Positions 1-8,169 of a stretch of 64,000 bases of DNA are shown here, piece by piece. The first letter of the stretch is position 1; the number at the start of each line of letters is the position of its first letter. This DNA comes from Bacillus sp. ISL-45. GTDB taxonomy: Bacteria > Bacillota > Bacilli > Bacillales > Cytobacillaceae. Where the stretch lies: assembly GCF_018613195.1 (NCBI RefSeq), contig NZ_JAGGQQ010000019.1, forward strand, positions 248,001-312,000. The letters run 5' to 3'. Made by a program: the position numbers and the translations under genes. The notes beneath the pieces are model-generated. The model searched no databases. It saw only the letters and a list, made by a program, of their open reading frames with translations, and had not been told where the DNA came from.

Positions 1-226
1 TAGGATAATGATTGAAGAAAAATTTCAAGGCAAGGGTTTTGGAAAAAATGCCATGGTGAATCTTATTGATAAAGTTTCAAAAGAGTATGGTGTTCAGGTT
101 GTCTACTATTTAAGTATTATCGAGGAAATCACAATAGCCCAAAGATTATACAAAGACTTGGGATTTTAATACACCAATGAAAGAGATCCAAATGGTGAAC
201 TCATATTTAAATATACTATCCACTAA
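1..226 (+). pseudogene. GNAT acetyltransferase, 3' part, interrupted by an in-frame TAA
   Basis: The reading frame enters from outside the window. It shows the acetyl-CoA binding loop of GNAT N-acetyltransferases (KFQGKGFGKNAM, codons from about position 20) and the late motif AQRLYKDLGF. A TAA at 167-169 stops it straight after LGF. The same frame then continues for 18 codons (YTNERDPNGELIFKYTIH) to a second stop at 224-226, and this is the usual C-terminal beta strand of the family. One substitution in a glutamine, glutamate or lysine codon explains the break. The substrate cannot be told. Family call is firm; loss of function is inferred. Confidence 0.7.
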
Positions 227-320
227 ATGTCTTCTGGTTAATTTTATTAACTGAATATTGAAACCTTTTTTTAACACACTCGTAAAGTTTATATATAAAA
301 CGGTACAGGGTGTTGAAATC

Positions 321-542
321 ATGGGATGGGGCTTGGCCAGGAATACAGATTTTAGTGGGCATGAAATTGAAATTGCTGCAATTTTTGCAGTATTCATCGT
401 AATCGGAATTTGGGTGTACTATGATTCTGACAAATATTTTGTGGGGATCAAGAGACATATCTTCTGGGGATTAACAATCTTAACGGGTCCAATAGGTCTG
501 ATCATTTATCTAGTACAGAGGAAAAAAGAGGGATTGGTTTAA
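321..542 (+). CDS. Small membrane protein, two TM segments
   Basis: 73 residues if started at the ATG preceded by AGGGTG with an 8-base spacer. A longer reading from a TTG at 258 has no good ribosome site. There are two hydrophobic segments (about residues 18-33 and 50-66). Between them lies YYDSDKYFVGIKRH, and the protein ends in RKK. The layout resembles short membrane proteins whose second helix carries a TGPxGLxxYL motif. No function can be given. It stands alone, between the broken acetyltransferase and a repeat array. Confidence 0.5.
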   Translation: MGWGLARNTDFSGHEIEIAAIFAVFIVIGIWVYYDSDKYFVGIKRHIFWGLTILTGPIGLIIYLVQRKKEGLV

Positions 543-637
543 TAGGATTGGTTATTTTAGAAAAAGTACGTTCTGATCTAGTTACTATAATCCTAAAAAC
601 GCATTATTGGTTAAAATGGATTATAGTACGACTGAAA

Positions 638-778
638 GTGCCCGGTAGAAGAGCTCTATCGGCCAAACGGAGGCTGTGACCGAGGAAAAGTGTCCAATAG
701 AAGGGTTCTATCGGCCAAACGGAAGCGGTGACTGAGGAAAAGTATCCGATAGGAGAGATTTATCGGCCAATACTCAAA
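638..778. repeat. Tandem 52-bp hairpin repeat, about 2.7 copies
   Basis: Units begin at 638, 690 and 742, exactly 52 bp apart. Each has TATCGGCCAA downstream of a hairpin whose arms differ but stay paired: CCGGTAGA/TCTATCGG, ATAGAA/TTCTAT and CCGATA/TATCGG. Each hairpin follows GAGGAAAAG-TGTCC or a close variant. The rest of the gene-free stretch 543-859 shows nothing else. The period and the GAGGAAAAG element recur in the array at 48752. Confidence 0.75.
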
Positions 779-859
779 AGTACTGGGACGTACCCTGTGA
801 TTTTTTGAAGCTTAAATCCTCCCCTATGCTTAATCTAACAAAGCAACCTCATAAAATGA

Positions 860-1057
860 TTATAACTCATTTTTTTTAGTGGTCTTTTCCATTTTTTCAA
901 TAATAAAAGAACCTGCCAATCCGACCCAAAGGGATACTAAAAACCATAATAAATTCGTTTGAAAGAACTCTTTGCCTATTTCAAAAAAAGATAAAGTTAG
1001 GGCTAGTGCTCCAATTCCTCTTAACAGACTAAATAGCCCACTTAATTTATCCTTCAT
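860..1057 (-). CDS. Small membrane protein
   Basis: 65 residues with two hydrophobic helices (about residues 7-28 and 34-53) and a charged, lysine-rich tail (EKMEKTTKKNEL). The ATG has a GGGGGTAGGATCAA ribosome site. No family is recognised. It is transcribed away from the ArsR gene and is probably monocistronic. Confidence 0.5.
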   Translation of the reverse strand: MKDKLSGLFSLLRGIGALALTLSFFEIGKEFFQTNLLWFLVSLWVGLAGSFIIEKMEKTTKKNEL

Positions 1058-1326
1058 TTGATCCTACCCCCATATCCTTCTTCTATCTTTATATAATTAT
1101 ACAATATTTTCCGTTTTTAGGAATGCCTATCTATTCATGAGACTTTAAATATTAACGGATCAGTTTGGCTACGGACCTAATACTGTTTTAAATAATCATC
1201 GCCAATGACCCGCCATATGGAGCAGGGCCTCTGAATCTGAAAAACCAATTGTAAATCTTTTTAATTAAATAACAAAAAATAAAACCATTCCAACAAGTCA
1301 ATACTTTGGCGTGGTTTTATTTAATA

Positions 1327-1377
1327 TTTACAAAGAGAATGTTAGAATGTTACTATTCAACTAATCAGTTGAATAGT
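1327..1377 (+). promoter_or_regulatory. Promoter with overlapping 11-bp inverted-repeat operator
   Basis: ACTATTCAACT (1352-1362) and AGTTGAATAGT (1367-1377) form a perfect 11-bp inverted repeat with a 4-base centre. This is the shape of ArsR/SmtB-family operators. It overlaps a plausible -10 (TACTAT, 1351-1356) lying 18 bases after a -35 TTTACA (1327-1332), and sits just before the ribosome site of the ArsR gene. Autorepression of the regulator/transporter pair is inferred. Confidence 0.7.
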
Positions 1378-1398
1378 TGTTTTTTGGAGGTGTTTATT

Positions 1399-2046
1399 AT
1401 CGGAGCTCGGGAATTTAAGGATTTCATATATGGCGAGTTTTCGCGGATTGGAAAGGCAATATCCAGTCCAAAGAGGATTGAACTTCTTGACCTGTTGACT
1501 CAAGGTCCCAAAACGGTTGAAGCTTTGGCTTTGGATACGAGAATGAGCATAGCCAACACCTCAAAGCATCTCCAGACCTTGCATGACTCTAAGCTTGTCA
1601 CTTACTCAAAGGACAAAAATTATGTTATTTATCGTTTGGCCAGCGAACAAGTATTGATGCTTGTATTGGCGTTAAGAGGAACGGCTGAGGAGCGAATATC
1701 AGATGTGAAGCTTGTAAGGGAAGGTCACATCCTGAGAGAAAATTCACTAAATCCTATCTCGTTTGAGGAGTTAGGTGAAAAGTTGAATAGCGGTGCTGTC
1801 ACTTTATTGGATGTAAGACCGTTTGAAGAATATAAGCATGGTCATTTGCCTCACGCTTTATCGGTGCCGATTTCGGAATTAGAAGAACATCTGGATTCAT
1901 TGCCAAAAGAAAAAGAGATTGTAGCATACTGCCGGGGACCCTATTGTGTATATGCAACTGAAGCGGTAGAGTTTCTAAAATCAAGAGGATATCAAGCTAC
2001 ATTGCTGGATGCAGGAATTAATGAATGGAAACAAATACAGCACTAA
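1399..2046 (+). CDS. ArsR-family regulator fused to a rhodanese domain
   Basis: The first ~100 residues form an ArsR winged helix (SPKRIELLDLL, then SIANTSKHLQTLHDSKLV). The C-terminal ~100 are a rhodanese domain with the active-site loop AYCRGPYCVYA, a CRxxYC persulfide loop. This architecture is known for sulfur- or redox-sensing repressors. No ATG, GTG or TTG is well placed behind the ribosome site GGAGG (1386-1390). ATC at 1399 gives an 8-base spacer and yields the expected N-terminus xGAREFKD; ATT at 1396 is the alternative. About 215 residues. It precedes an MFS gene by about 100 bases, probably in one operon under the operator upstream. Confidence 0.85.
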   Translation: MGAREFKDFIYGEFSRIGKAISSPKRIELLDLLTQGPKTVEALALDTRMSIANTSKHLQTLHDSKLVTYSKDKNYVIYRLASEQVLMLVLALRGTAEERISDVKLVREGHILRENSLNPISFEELGEKLNSGAVTLLDVRPFEEYKHGHLPHALSVPISELEEHLDSLPKEKEIVAYCRGPYCVYATEAVEFLKSRGYQATLLDAGINEWKQIQH

Positions 2047-2150
2047 AAACTTTTTAACACATTTACCTGCTTCATAAGCAGTTAAATTGAAAGTAGCAAA
2101 TATAAGAGCCGGAAGAATTTTTCGGGGCTTTATTTTTGGAGGTGATCAGG

Positions 2151-3377
2151 ATACAGCCGAAAAACGGAATCAAGGAAAACATCGTGCAATTTGTCCTGTT
2201 GGTCGTGACAAATCTGTTCGTCGGTTCAATGGTCGGGATAGAGCGTACCGTTTTACCATTGCTTGGAAAAGAGCAGTTCGGACTGGCATCTGCAAGTGCT
2301 GCACTATCATTCGTTATCAGTTTTGGATTTTCTAAAGCCATTGTAAACTATTTCGCAGGTCAAATTGCAGATTGGCTTGGACGCAAGAAAGTATTATTGC
2401 TCGGTTGGTTTGTTGGCCTTTTCGTACCTATCCTCATTATCTTCGCACATGCATGGTGGGTTATCATTGTTGCAAACATCCTGCTCGGAATTAACCAGGG
2501 ACTGGCATGGTCGATGACGGTGAATATGAAAATCGATCTTTCGAAACCGAACCAGCGTGGTTCCGCTGTTGGTTGGAATGAGTTTGCCGGCTATTCTGGT
2601 GTTGCGATCATGGCTGCTGTTTCCGGGTATATTGCTTCAACATATTCATTAAGGCCTGAGCCATTCTATATAGGAATTGGTATTGTTGTGATCGGAATTA
2701 TCCTTTCGTTGATCGTCAAGGATACAGCTGAGCATTTGAATCTTCAGATTAAGAATAGTGGCACCGTCAGCCCCGGTAAAACTCGATCGGCAAAAGAAGT
2801 TTTTGTTTTGACAACCTGGAAGAACAAGAACTTATCAACCATTAGTTTTGCCGGCTTATCAACCAACCTAAAGGATGGTATGGCCTGGGGTCTTTTCCCT
2901 ATCTACTTCACTGCTGCAGGATTATCTGTAGGGCAACTCGGTACAATTGTAGCGGTATATCCAGCTGCTTGGGGTATTTTTCAATTGTTCACGGGTACAT
3001 TAAGCGATAAAATCGGCAGAAAAGTTTTGATTACTTATGGCATGTGGACGCAAGCTGCTGCACTTTGGTTCATACTCGCTGCCAATCAATATTTACTATG
3101 GTTTATAGGAGCTATTTTGTTGGGTCTGGGCACTGCGATGGTTTACCCAACCTTACAAGCAGCGATCAGTGATGTTGCCGACCCGGAATGGAGAGCTTCC
3201 TCTATGGGAGTATACCGCTTCTGGCGTGACAGCGGCTATGCATTTGGGGCATTAATGGCAGGAATCATCGCCGATCTTCTTGGCGTCAATTGGGCAATAG
3301 GATTGGTTGCGCTCCTTCCATTCATGGCAGGAGTACTTTCAAAAGTGCGTTTGAAGGAAACGATTAATCTTGATTAA
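2151..3377 (+). CDS. MFS transporter, 12 TM
   Basis: About 408 residues with the pattern of a 12-helix major facilitator permease. MFS motif A is seen after helix 2 (GQIADWLGRKKV) and in the second half (GTLSDKIGRKV). The substrate is unknown; control by an ArsR-rhodanese protein suggests a sulfur compound, metal/oxyanion or reactive-species export. The ribosome site GGAGGTGATC (2138-2147) is a full complement of the 16S tail, yet the codon at the ideal 8-base spacer is ATA (2151), giving xQPKNGIKEN. TTG 2136 and GTG 2142 lie inside or before the ribosome site. A terminator follows directly. Confidence 0.85.
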   Translation: MQPKNGIKENIVQFVLLVVTNLFVGSMVGIERTVLPLLGKEQFGLASASAALSFVISFGFSKAIVNYFAGQIADWLGRKKVLLLGWFVGLFVPILIIFAHAWWVIIVANILLGINQGLAWSMTVNMKIDLSKPNQRGSAVGWNEFAGYSGVAIMAAVSGYIASTYSLRPEPFYIGIGIVVIGIILSLIVKDTAEHLNLQIKNSGTVSPGKTRSAKEVFVLTTWKNKNLSTISFAGLSTNLKDGMAWGLFPIYFTAAGLSVGQLGTIVAVYPAAWGIFQLFTGTLSDKIGRKVLITYGMWTQAAALWFILAANQYLLWFIGAILLGLGTAMVYPTLQAAISDVADPEWRASSMGVYRFWRDSGYAFGALMAGIIADLLGVNWAIGLVALLPFMAGVLSKVRLKETINLD

Positions 3378-3381
3378 ATCG

Positions 3382-3414
3382 GTGCATCACCCCAATGTGG
3401 TGATGCACTTTTTT
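3382..3414 (+). terminator. Rho-independent terminator after the MFS gene
   Basis: Perfect 10-bp stem GTGCATCACC/GGTGATGCAC with a 7-base loop, followed by six T. Confidence 0.92.
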
Positions 3415-3528
3415 AATTCCCTAAGTTATAAGGCAAATTTAAATGTAAGAAAAAATACAAAACTTTGTAAGAACTCCTAATTTTATAGGATTATACTTTG
3501 TTTAAAATCCTTATCAGGAGGCTGTAAG

Positions 3529-4311
3529 ATGAATGAAATCGAGTATTGGTATGATCATGAATTTAACGAATGGGAAAGGCTGAATCGCCATAAAATTGAA
3601 TTTGATGTTACCAAACGATACCTTGATGATTTTATAAAAGAGAAGAATCTAGAAATCTTCGATATTGGCGGTGGACCAGGCAGGTATTCCATCTATTTAG
3701 CCGAAAAAGGACATCAAGTAACTCTTTTAGATCTTTCGGAAAAAAATATTGAAATAGCAAAACAAAAATCATTTGAAAGGGGAATTACATTAGAGGGATA
3801 CATCCACGGCAATGCCTTGGAGCTGGAGGGTTTTGAGAATCAGTACGATGTGATTCTATTAATGGGACCGTTATACCATTTGTTAAAGGAACCTGAAAGG
3901 AGAAAGGCAGTCGATGGGGCGTTGAAATTATTAAAGCCCAACGGAATTATGATAGCTACGTTTATATCCTGCTATGCACCTGTACAGGACCATATAATGA
4001 ATTTATATCCGATTGAATCTGTTCAAGGAATCCTCGGTTATTTACAAAATGGAGAAAATAAAGGAGGAAAAGGTTTTACGACCGCGTATTTTATAAAACC
4101 TAAAGGAGCAAGAGAATTTATGGATAGCTGTGGATTAAAGGAGTTAACATTTGCTGGTATTGAAAATATACTAGGTTATAAGGAAAAAGAAATAACCTCT
4201 TTAGAAGAAAGTGAGTACAGAAAGTGGATAGAAATCGGTTATCGTTTAAGCACCGATGAAAATCTTTTTTGCACAAGTCAGCATTTCTTATATATTGGTC
4301 GTAAGGTGTAG
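3529..4311 (+). CDS. Class I SAM-dependent methyltransferase
   Basis: 260 residues with a Rossmann methyltransferase core. Motif I is IFDIGGGPGRYSIYLAEKG (about residues 43-61), followed by the acidic strand VTLLDLSEKN that binds the SAM ribose and by DVILLMGPLYHL as motif IV. The methyl acceptor is not evident; the fold resembles small-molecule methyltransferases of the UbiE/Methyltransf_11 type. Start is the ATG behind CAGGAGGCTGTAAG. It has its own terminator and looks monocistronic. Confidence 0.85.
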   Translation: MNEIEYWYDHEFNEWERLNRHKIEFDVTKRYLDDFIKEKNLEIFDIGGGPGRYSIYLAEKGHQVTLLDLSEKNIEIAKQKSFERGITLEGYIHGNALELEGFENQYDVILLMGPLYHLLKEPERRKAVDGALKLLKPNGIMIATFISCYAPVQDHIMNLYPIESVQGILGYLQNGENKGGKGFTTAYFIKPKGAREFMDSCGLKELTFAGIENILGYKEKEITSLEESEYRKWIEIGYRLSTDENLFCTSQHFLYIGRKV

Positions 4312-4319
4312 ATCTTATC

Positions 4320-4350
4320 AAGCGTTGATCTAAGGATTAACGCTTTTTTT
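4320..4350 (+). terminator. Rho-independent terminator after the methyltransferase
   Basis: Stem AAGCGTTGATC/GATTAACGCTT with one G-T pair and a TAAG loop, then a run of T. Confidence 0.9.
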
Positions 4351-4455
4351 CTTTGAAAAAGAGGACGTGGGTTAATTAAAAAAGGAATTTCATTTCCAAA
4401 TGTAGAATAGTTCAGCTAGAAAGGTTTTCTAAAAATAAGGAGATGGGAATTATGT

Positions 4456-5295
4456 GTGGGATTTGTAAGTAAACATTTTGAAAGGGATTTATCTTTGCCG
4501 AAACATCGTGGCATTCTTTTGGGGAATGCATTAATGGATTTAACTTCAGATTCAGATGTGTTGGCTATTTATCAAGCGGGTTCGTTAGCGAGAGGGAACT
4601 TTGATAATTACTCGGATATAGATTTACACATTATTGTTAATCCAAAACTGAAAGCAGATTTTATTAAGAATAAACGTAACAGGGCAGCTAAATGGGGAAA
4701 TGTTTTATTTTACGAGGATTTTAATCCTTCGTCACCAGTTATTGTTACCCATTATGATTCCTTTGTAAAAATAGACAGCTGGTATCATGCACCTGAAGAT
4801 GTTGTTCCATCTATTTGGCTAAAAGGATATAAGGTACTTTACGATCCGAATAATATCATTAGTGAAGTCATTCATGAATCATCTCATAAAGTTTATAAAC
4901 CTTCAGCAGACGAGGTTGAGTTTTGGCGAGGAAAACTTCTGGCATTCATACAAGAAACTTATCGTGCCGTCATGAGGGGAGAAATATATTACGCACTAGC
5001 GAATTTAGATCGAGTCCGATGGTTAGTCGTTTCTGGATGGTATATGGAAATGGAAGAACATCTGGATAGCCCTTACGGTGTTTGGTCAAAGATTGAGGGC
5101 GAAAGAAGTAAATTGAATAAAGAGCAATTATCGCTTTTAAAAAGTTGGGAATGCGGCTGGAATGCAGATCTGATCATGAAAACAGTTGTCAGTATTGTTC
5201 CGGAAATTTTTAGACTGAATAAATACTTAAGCAATCAAGTGGAGATTGCGGAGGATGAAGGGCATATCAGAAAAGTCATAGATATGGTAATTTAA
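4456..5295 (+). CDS. Nucleotidyltransferase-fold protein (aminoglycoside-transferase-like)
   Basis: 279 residues. The motif GSLARGNFDNYSDIDLHI (about residues 42-59) is the GS-x-DxD signature of the polymerase-beta nucleotidyltransferase fold used by aminoglycoside nucleotidyltransferases, with metal-binding Asp residues in SDID. The rest is helical. A role in antibiotic resistance is possible but not shown. The chosen GTG lies 13 bases after AAGGAG, which is long. An ATG at 4452 has the ideal spacing but is in another frame and closes after six codons, so a one-base change at the 5' end should be considered. Confidence 0.7.
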   Translation: MGFVSKHFERDLSLPKHRGILLGNALMDLTSDSDVLAIYQAGSLARGNFDNYSDIDLHIIVNPKLKADFIKNKRNRAAKWGNVLFYEDFNPSSPVIVTHYDSFVKIDSWYHAPEDVVPSIWLKGYKVLYDPNNIISEVIHESSHKVYKPSADEVEFWRGKLLAFIQETYRAVMRGEIYYALANLDRVRWLVVSGWYMEMEEHLDSPYGVWSKIEGERSKLNKEQLSLLKSWECGWNADLIMKTVVSIVPEIFRLNKYLSNQVEIAEDEGHIRKVIDMVI

Positions 5296-5372
5296 TGGAT
5301 ACGCATTAGACGGCAATTTCTCGTAATCATGATTGTTTAACAAGAAGAATGTTAAAAAAGGGGGGAATATAC

Positions 5373-5900
5373 TTGATTTATGTAATCAGACATGGGCAAA
5401 CAGATCTGAATAAAGAACGAAAAATGCAAGGGAGAAAGGGTTTGCCATTAAATGAGCATGGAATAGAACAAGCTAAAGCATTGCGAAACAGGCTGCAAAA
5501 CATTAAATTCGATTTTGTCTTTTCTTCCCCGCAGGCTCGAGCTTTGCAAACAGCAGAAATAGTTACCGGCCTAAATGCTGTTAAAGATGACAGACTGGAT
5601 GTTTTTGATTTAGGAGAAGCAGACAGGTTAAGCGTTAACGAGGTTAAGATGGCTGGTCCATTACCTGATTCCAAGGTTTATAAAGGGATTGAAGACCCTG
5701 ATGCGTTTATAAATAGGGTATTTAGTTTTATGAGGGAACTTGAGAATCAGCGTAGAATAAGAGAGTTAAATATTCTTATTGCTGGCCACAGATGCACAAC
5801 AGGTTGTATTGGAGCTTATTTCGAAGGAATACCAAGTGACAGAAATATATTAAGGTTTTCATCCGATACTGGTGATTATAAAACTTATGAATTTTCTTGA
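5373..5900 (+). CDS. Histidine phosphatase family protein
   Basis: 175 residues from a TTG that follows GGGGGG with suitable spacing and gives MIYVIRHGQTDLN. The RHG motif with the phospho-acceptor His sits at residues 6-8. SSPQARALQTAEI and the second-His motif AGHRCTTG are typical of the phosphoglycerate-mutase-like superfamily. Most relatives have GHGG here, so GHRC is slightly unusual. Likely a phosphatase acting on small phosphorylated metabolites; the exact substrate is unknown. Confidence 0.82.
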   Translation: MIYVIRHGQTDLNKERKMQGRKGLPLNEHGIEQAKALRNRLQNIKFDFVFSSPQARALQTAEIVTGLNAVKDDRLDVFDLGEADRLSVNEVKMAGPLPDSKVYKGIEDPDAFINRVFSFMRELENQRRIRELNILIAGHRCTTGCIGAYFEGIPSDRNILRFSSDTGDYKTYEFS

Positions 5901-5977
5901 TTACAGGTGTACCACAATCTTTATCTTTTTTAGATCATTATCGATAACAAGGCTAACATTAGCAATGGGGTGTAAAA

Positions 5978-6172
5978 ATGATATCCAATGTAGGTGTGCC
6001 AGGTTTTATTCTGCTATTTAATATTGTTTTTTTGATTGTAAGTGTCCTTATTTTGTATTTAGTCATTTTAAAAGCAGTCAGGGAAGGGATTAACCAATCT
6101 GTTGTTACCCAATTAATCGAAAAAAATTATGGAATAGAAGCTAATAAAAGTGATGTAGATAATGATAAGTGA
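5978..6172 (+). CDS. Small single-pass membrane protein
   Basis: 64 residues: an N-terminal hydrophobic helix (about residues 9-31) and a charged cytoplasmic tail ending in DVDNDK. The ATG follows GGGGTGTAAAA. No family is recognised. It lies between the phosphatase and an unknown soluble protein, all in the same direction. Confidence 0.5.
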   Translation: MISNVGVPGFILLFNIVFLIVSVLILYLVILKAVREGINQSVVTQLIEKNYGIEANKSDVDNDK

Positions 6173-6287
6173 TTTACCATTTACGTTACCGGGCGGTAAT
6201 CTAGAAAGGATTAATCGTCTTTTTTTCTGAATAACATATTCAATGCCGCTGGATAGCTCAATAATCAGATAAGGGGGAACAAAGTAA

Positions 6288-6776
6288 GTGGATAGTAATG
6301 ACATTAGCAATGCCAGTAAGATATTAAAATCTTTATGTGTTGGGGCAAAAATAGAAGGAATTAATTTTTACGGACTTAAGATACTCCTTTCAGAAAATGA
6401 TACAAATTCCAAGCGAATTAACGGGCAGGTGTATATCAATATAGAGAGTGAATTTTGTTTATTCGCTTCAATGCCCACAACCATTCCGTCTCATAATCAA
6501 TTACCTGAATTAGAGTGGGCTGAAGCTTCAAAATTAATATGTGAGTTGAGATTAAAAGAAATCATAGACATCTCAGTACACCATATGAGTCCTCACTTAT
6601 TATTGACATTTGATACAGGTGAAGTTCTCTTTATATGGGGCTATCACGAAAGGTATGAAAGCTGGCAAGTAGGCGTAATGAAAGATTCAATCGAAGAAGA
6701 AAGCTGGGAGGTTATTGCGTGTCCGAATAACACTCTTGCATATATTGGGCCTGAAGATATTGTAGGAGTTATCTAA
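6288..6776 (+). CDS. Unknown 162-residue soluble protein
   Basis: Starts at a GTG behind AAGGGGGAAC. There is no signal peptide or membrane helix. The middle is strand-rich (HHMSPHLLLTFDTGEVLFIWG) and the C-terminus acidic. Its size and features recall small immunity-like or barrel proteins, but no family can be named. It is followed by another two unknown genes in the same direction. Confidence 0.6.
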   Translation: MDSNDISNASKILKSLCVGAKIEGINFYGLKILLSENDTNSKRINGQVYINIESEFCLFASMPTTIPSHNQLPELEWAEASKLICELRLKEIIDISVHHMSPHLLLTFDTGEVLFIWGYHERYESWQVGVMKDSIEEESWEVIACPNNTLAYIGPEDIVGVI

Positions 6777-6869
6777 TACTTCTGGGTTGTTGATCTATCA
6801 GGTTTCCGTGCTTTGTATGGAATCATTATTAAACAAATGGTGCACCTGTGCTATTAGGGAGAGTGTTTT

Positions 6870-7232
6870 ATGAATAAAAGAAAATGGATTGGCTTGTCTA
6901 TCATAGGAGTAATTTTGATTGTTAGCACTACATTTGTTTTAACAAAACCAAATGAAGCAGATTATGTAAAATGGATGGAACAAACTTATGATGTTAATTG
7001 TTTAGATTATAATTGTGAGGCATTTAAGTTAAAAGTGATGGAAGGCGGGGAAATCAAGGAGATTACAATGCAAGTTTCGAGCGGAGGATATTCACCAGGC
7101 ACATTGGTAATGAAGAGGGAAGTAAAATATCGCAACTTGGAGAATCCTGCATATATGTTAGATTTAAATGTTATTGGATTTTTGGACAAAATTTCATTGG
7201 TAGATGAAACAAAACGATTGACCAATGAGTAA
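6870..7232 (+). CDS. Unknown membrane-anchored or secreted protein
   Basis: 120 residues with an N-terminal hydrophobic segment (about residues 6-26, after MNKRK) that can act as signal anchor or uncleaved signal. The external part has two close cysteines (NCLDYNC) that could pair. The family is unknown. The ATG follows GGGAGAG. Confidence 0.6.
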   Translation: MNKRKWIGLSIIGVILIVSTTFVLTKPNEADYVKWMEQTYDVNCLDYNCEAFKLKVMEGGEIKEITMQVSSGGYSPGTLVMKREVKYRNLENPAYMLDLNVIGFLDKISLVDETKRLTNE

Positions 7233-7266
7233 TTAATTCTGAAGTTAATAAAGGGGATTTTACAAA

Positions 7267-7620
7267 ATGCGGAAAATTATATCTAATGCAGATATGCAAG
7301 AAGCATTATTAAACTCTTGGTCAATAAATTCAAGTTCAAAATGGACTAAAGACAATCCAGCAAAAGGCCAGTGCGGTGTTACTGCATTAGTAGTGAATGA
7401 CCTGCTTGGAGGACAAATAAGAAAGACACTATTATCTGGAGGATGGCATTATTATAACGAAATCAATGATGAATATTATGATTTTACGGATTCACAGTTC
7501 AATGAAGATATTAAGTATATGGATATTCCGTCGAATAGAGATGAAGCATTCTTGGATACAAATCAGGAACAATATGAGTTTCTAAAACAGAGTGTAATGG
7601 ATCATTTAAATAGAAGATAA
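7267..7620 (+). CDS. YunG-family protein
   Basis: 117 residues matching the conserved line of the Bacillus YunG family: an N-terminal SWS...SSKWT, then NPAKGQCGVTALVV, GGWHYYNEI and YDFTDSQF. The invariant Cys in GQCGVTAL followed by His in GGWHYYN recalls a cysteine-hydrolase fold, but no activity is established. The start ATG has a weak GGGG site 7-8 bases upstream. Confidence 0.75.
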   Translation: MRKIISNADMQEALLNSWSINSSSKWTKDNPAKGQCGVTALVVNDLLGGQIRKTLLSGGWHYYNEINDEYYDFTDSQFNEDIKYMDIPSNRDEAFLDTNQEQYEFLKQSVMDHLNRR

Positions 7621-7721
7621 ACGGTACGGTAAACTATAACTGGGAATGGAGGTTAGCATAATATATTCCATTATTTCTCTAATAGCATAATGGGAGAAGT
7701 TCTAGTGAAAGGAGAAAGATT

Positions 7722-7928
7722 ATGGATAATTGGTTGTTTGTTTTCATCATAACCTTCATAGGAAGTTTTATTTTTGTTTATGGATTGGGTCCTGTTATTG
7801 GCGGAGAAAATATTGAATTCATTTATTTACTTTTATTTATAGTTCAATTTTCTTTTACCACAACCATACTCTTTCAGATCCTGCATAAAGTAAAACAGAT
7901 AGAAAAAAAGGGAAATGATAAAGAGTAA
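7722..7928 (+). CDS. Small membrane protein, two TM segments
   Basis: 68 residues with two hydrophobic helices (about residues 3-24 and 33-52) and a lysine-rich tail. The ATG is behind GAAAGGAGAAAG. No family is recognised. Confidence 0.5.
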   Translation: MDNWLFVFIITFIGSFIFVYGLGPVIGGENIEFIYLLLFIVQFSFTTTILFQILHKVKQIEKKGNDKE

Positions 7929-8057
7929 AGAAATTACAGCGAAGAAGTAATTCCTAGCATCCAAAGAAAAAGTCAAGAAACTGGTGTAATATTTGAATTT
8001 CACATAATTTGGTTATAAAACGTTAAAGGCTGCAAAATACTAAAATATCATCCAGAA

Positions 8058-8095
8058 AAGAAGCAGAGGAGCACTGACTCATTCCTTTGCTTCTT
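8058..8095 (-). terminator. Likely terminator of the AAA ATPase gene
   Basis: Stem AAGAAGCAGAGGA/TCCTTTGCTTCTT, 13 bp with one G-T pair and a 12-base loop, about 75 bases after the ATPase stop. The T-rich tract is stronger on the minus side. Confidence 0.55.
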
Positions 8096-8169
8096 CTTGT
8101 GGAAAAATATAAAAAATGCAAGATATACCTTGATCAAAGGTTTCAACTTAATTATTCGACATCTTTCCC

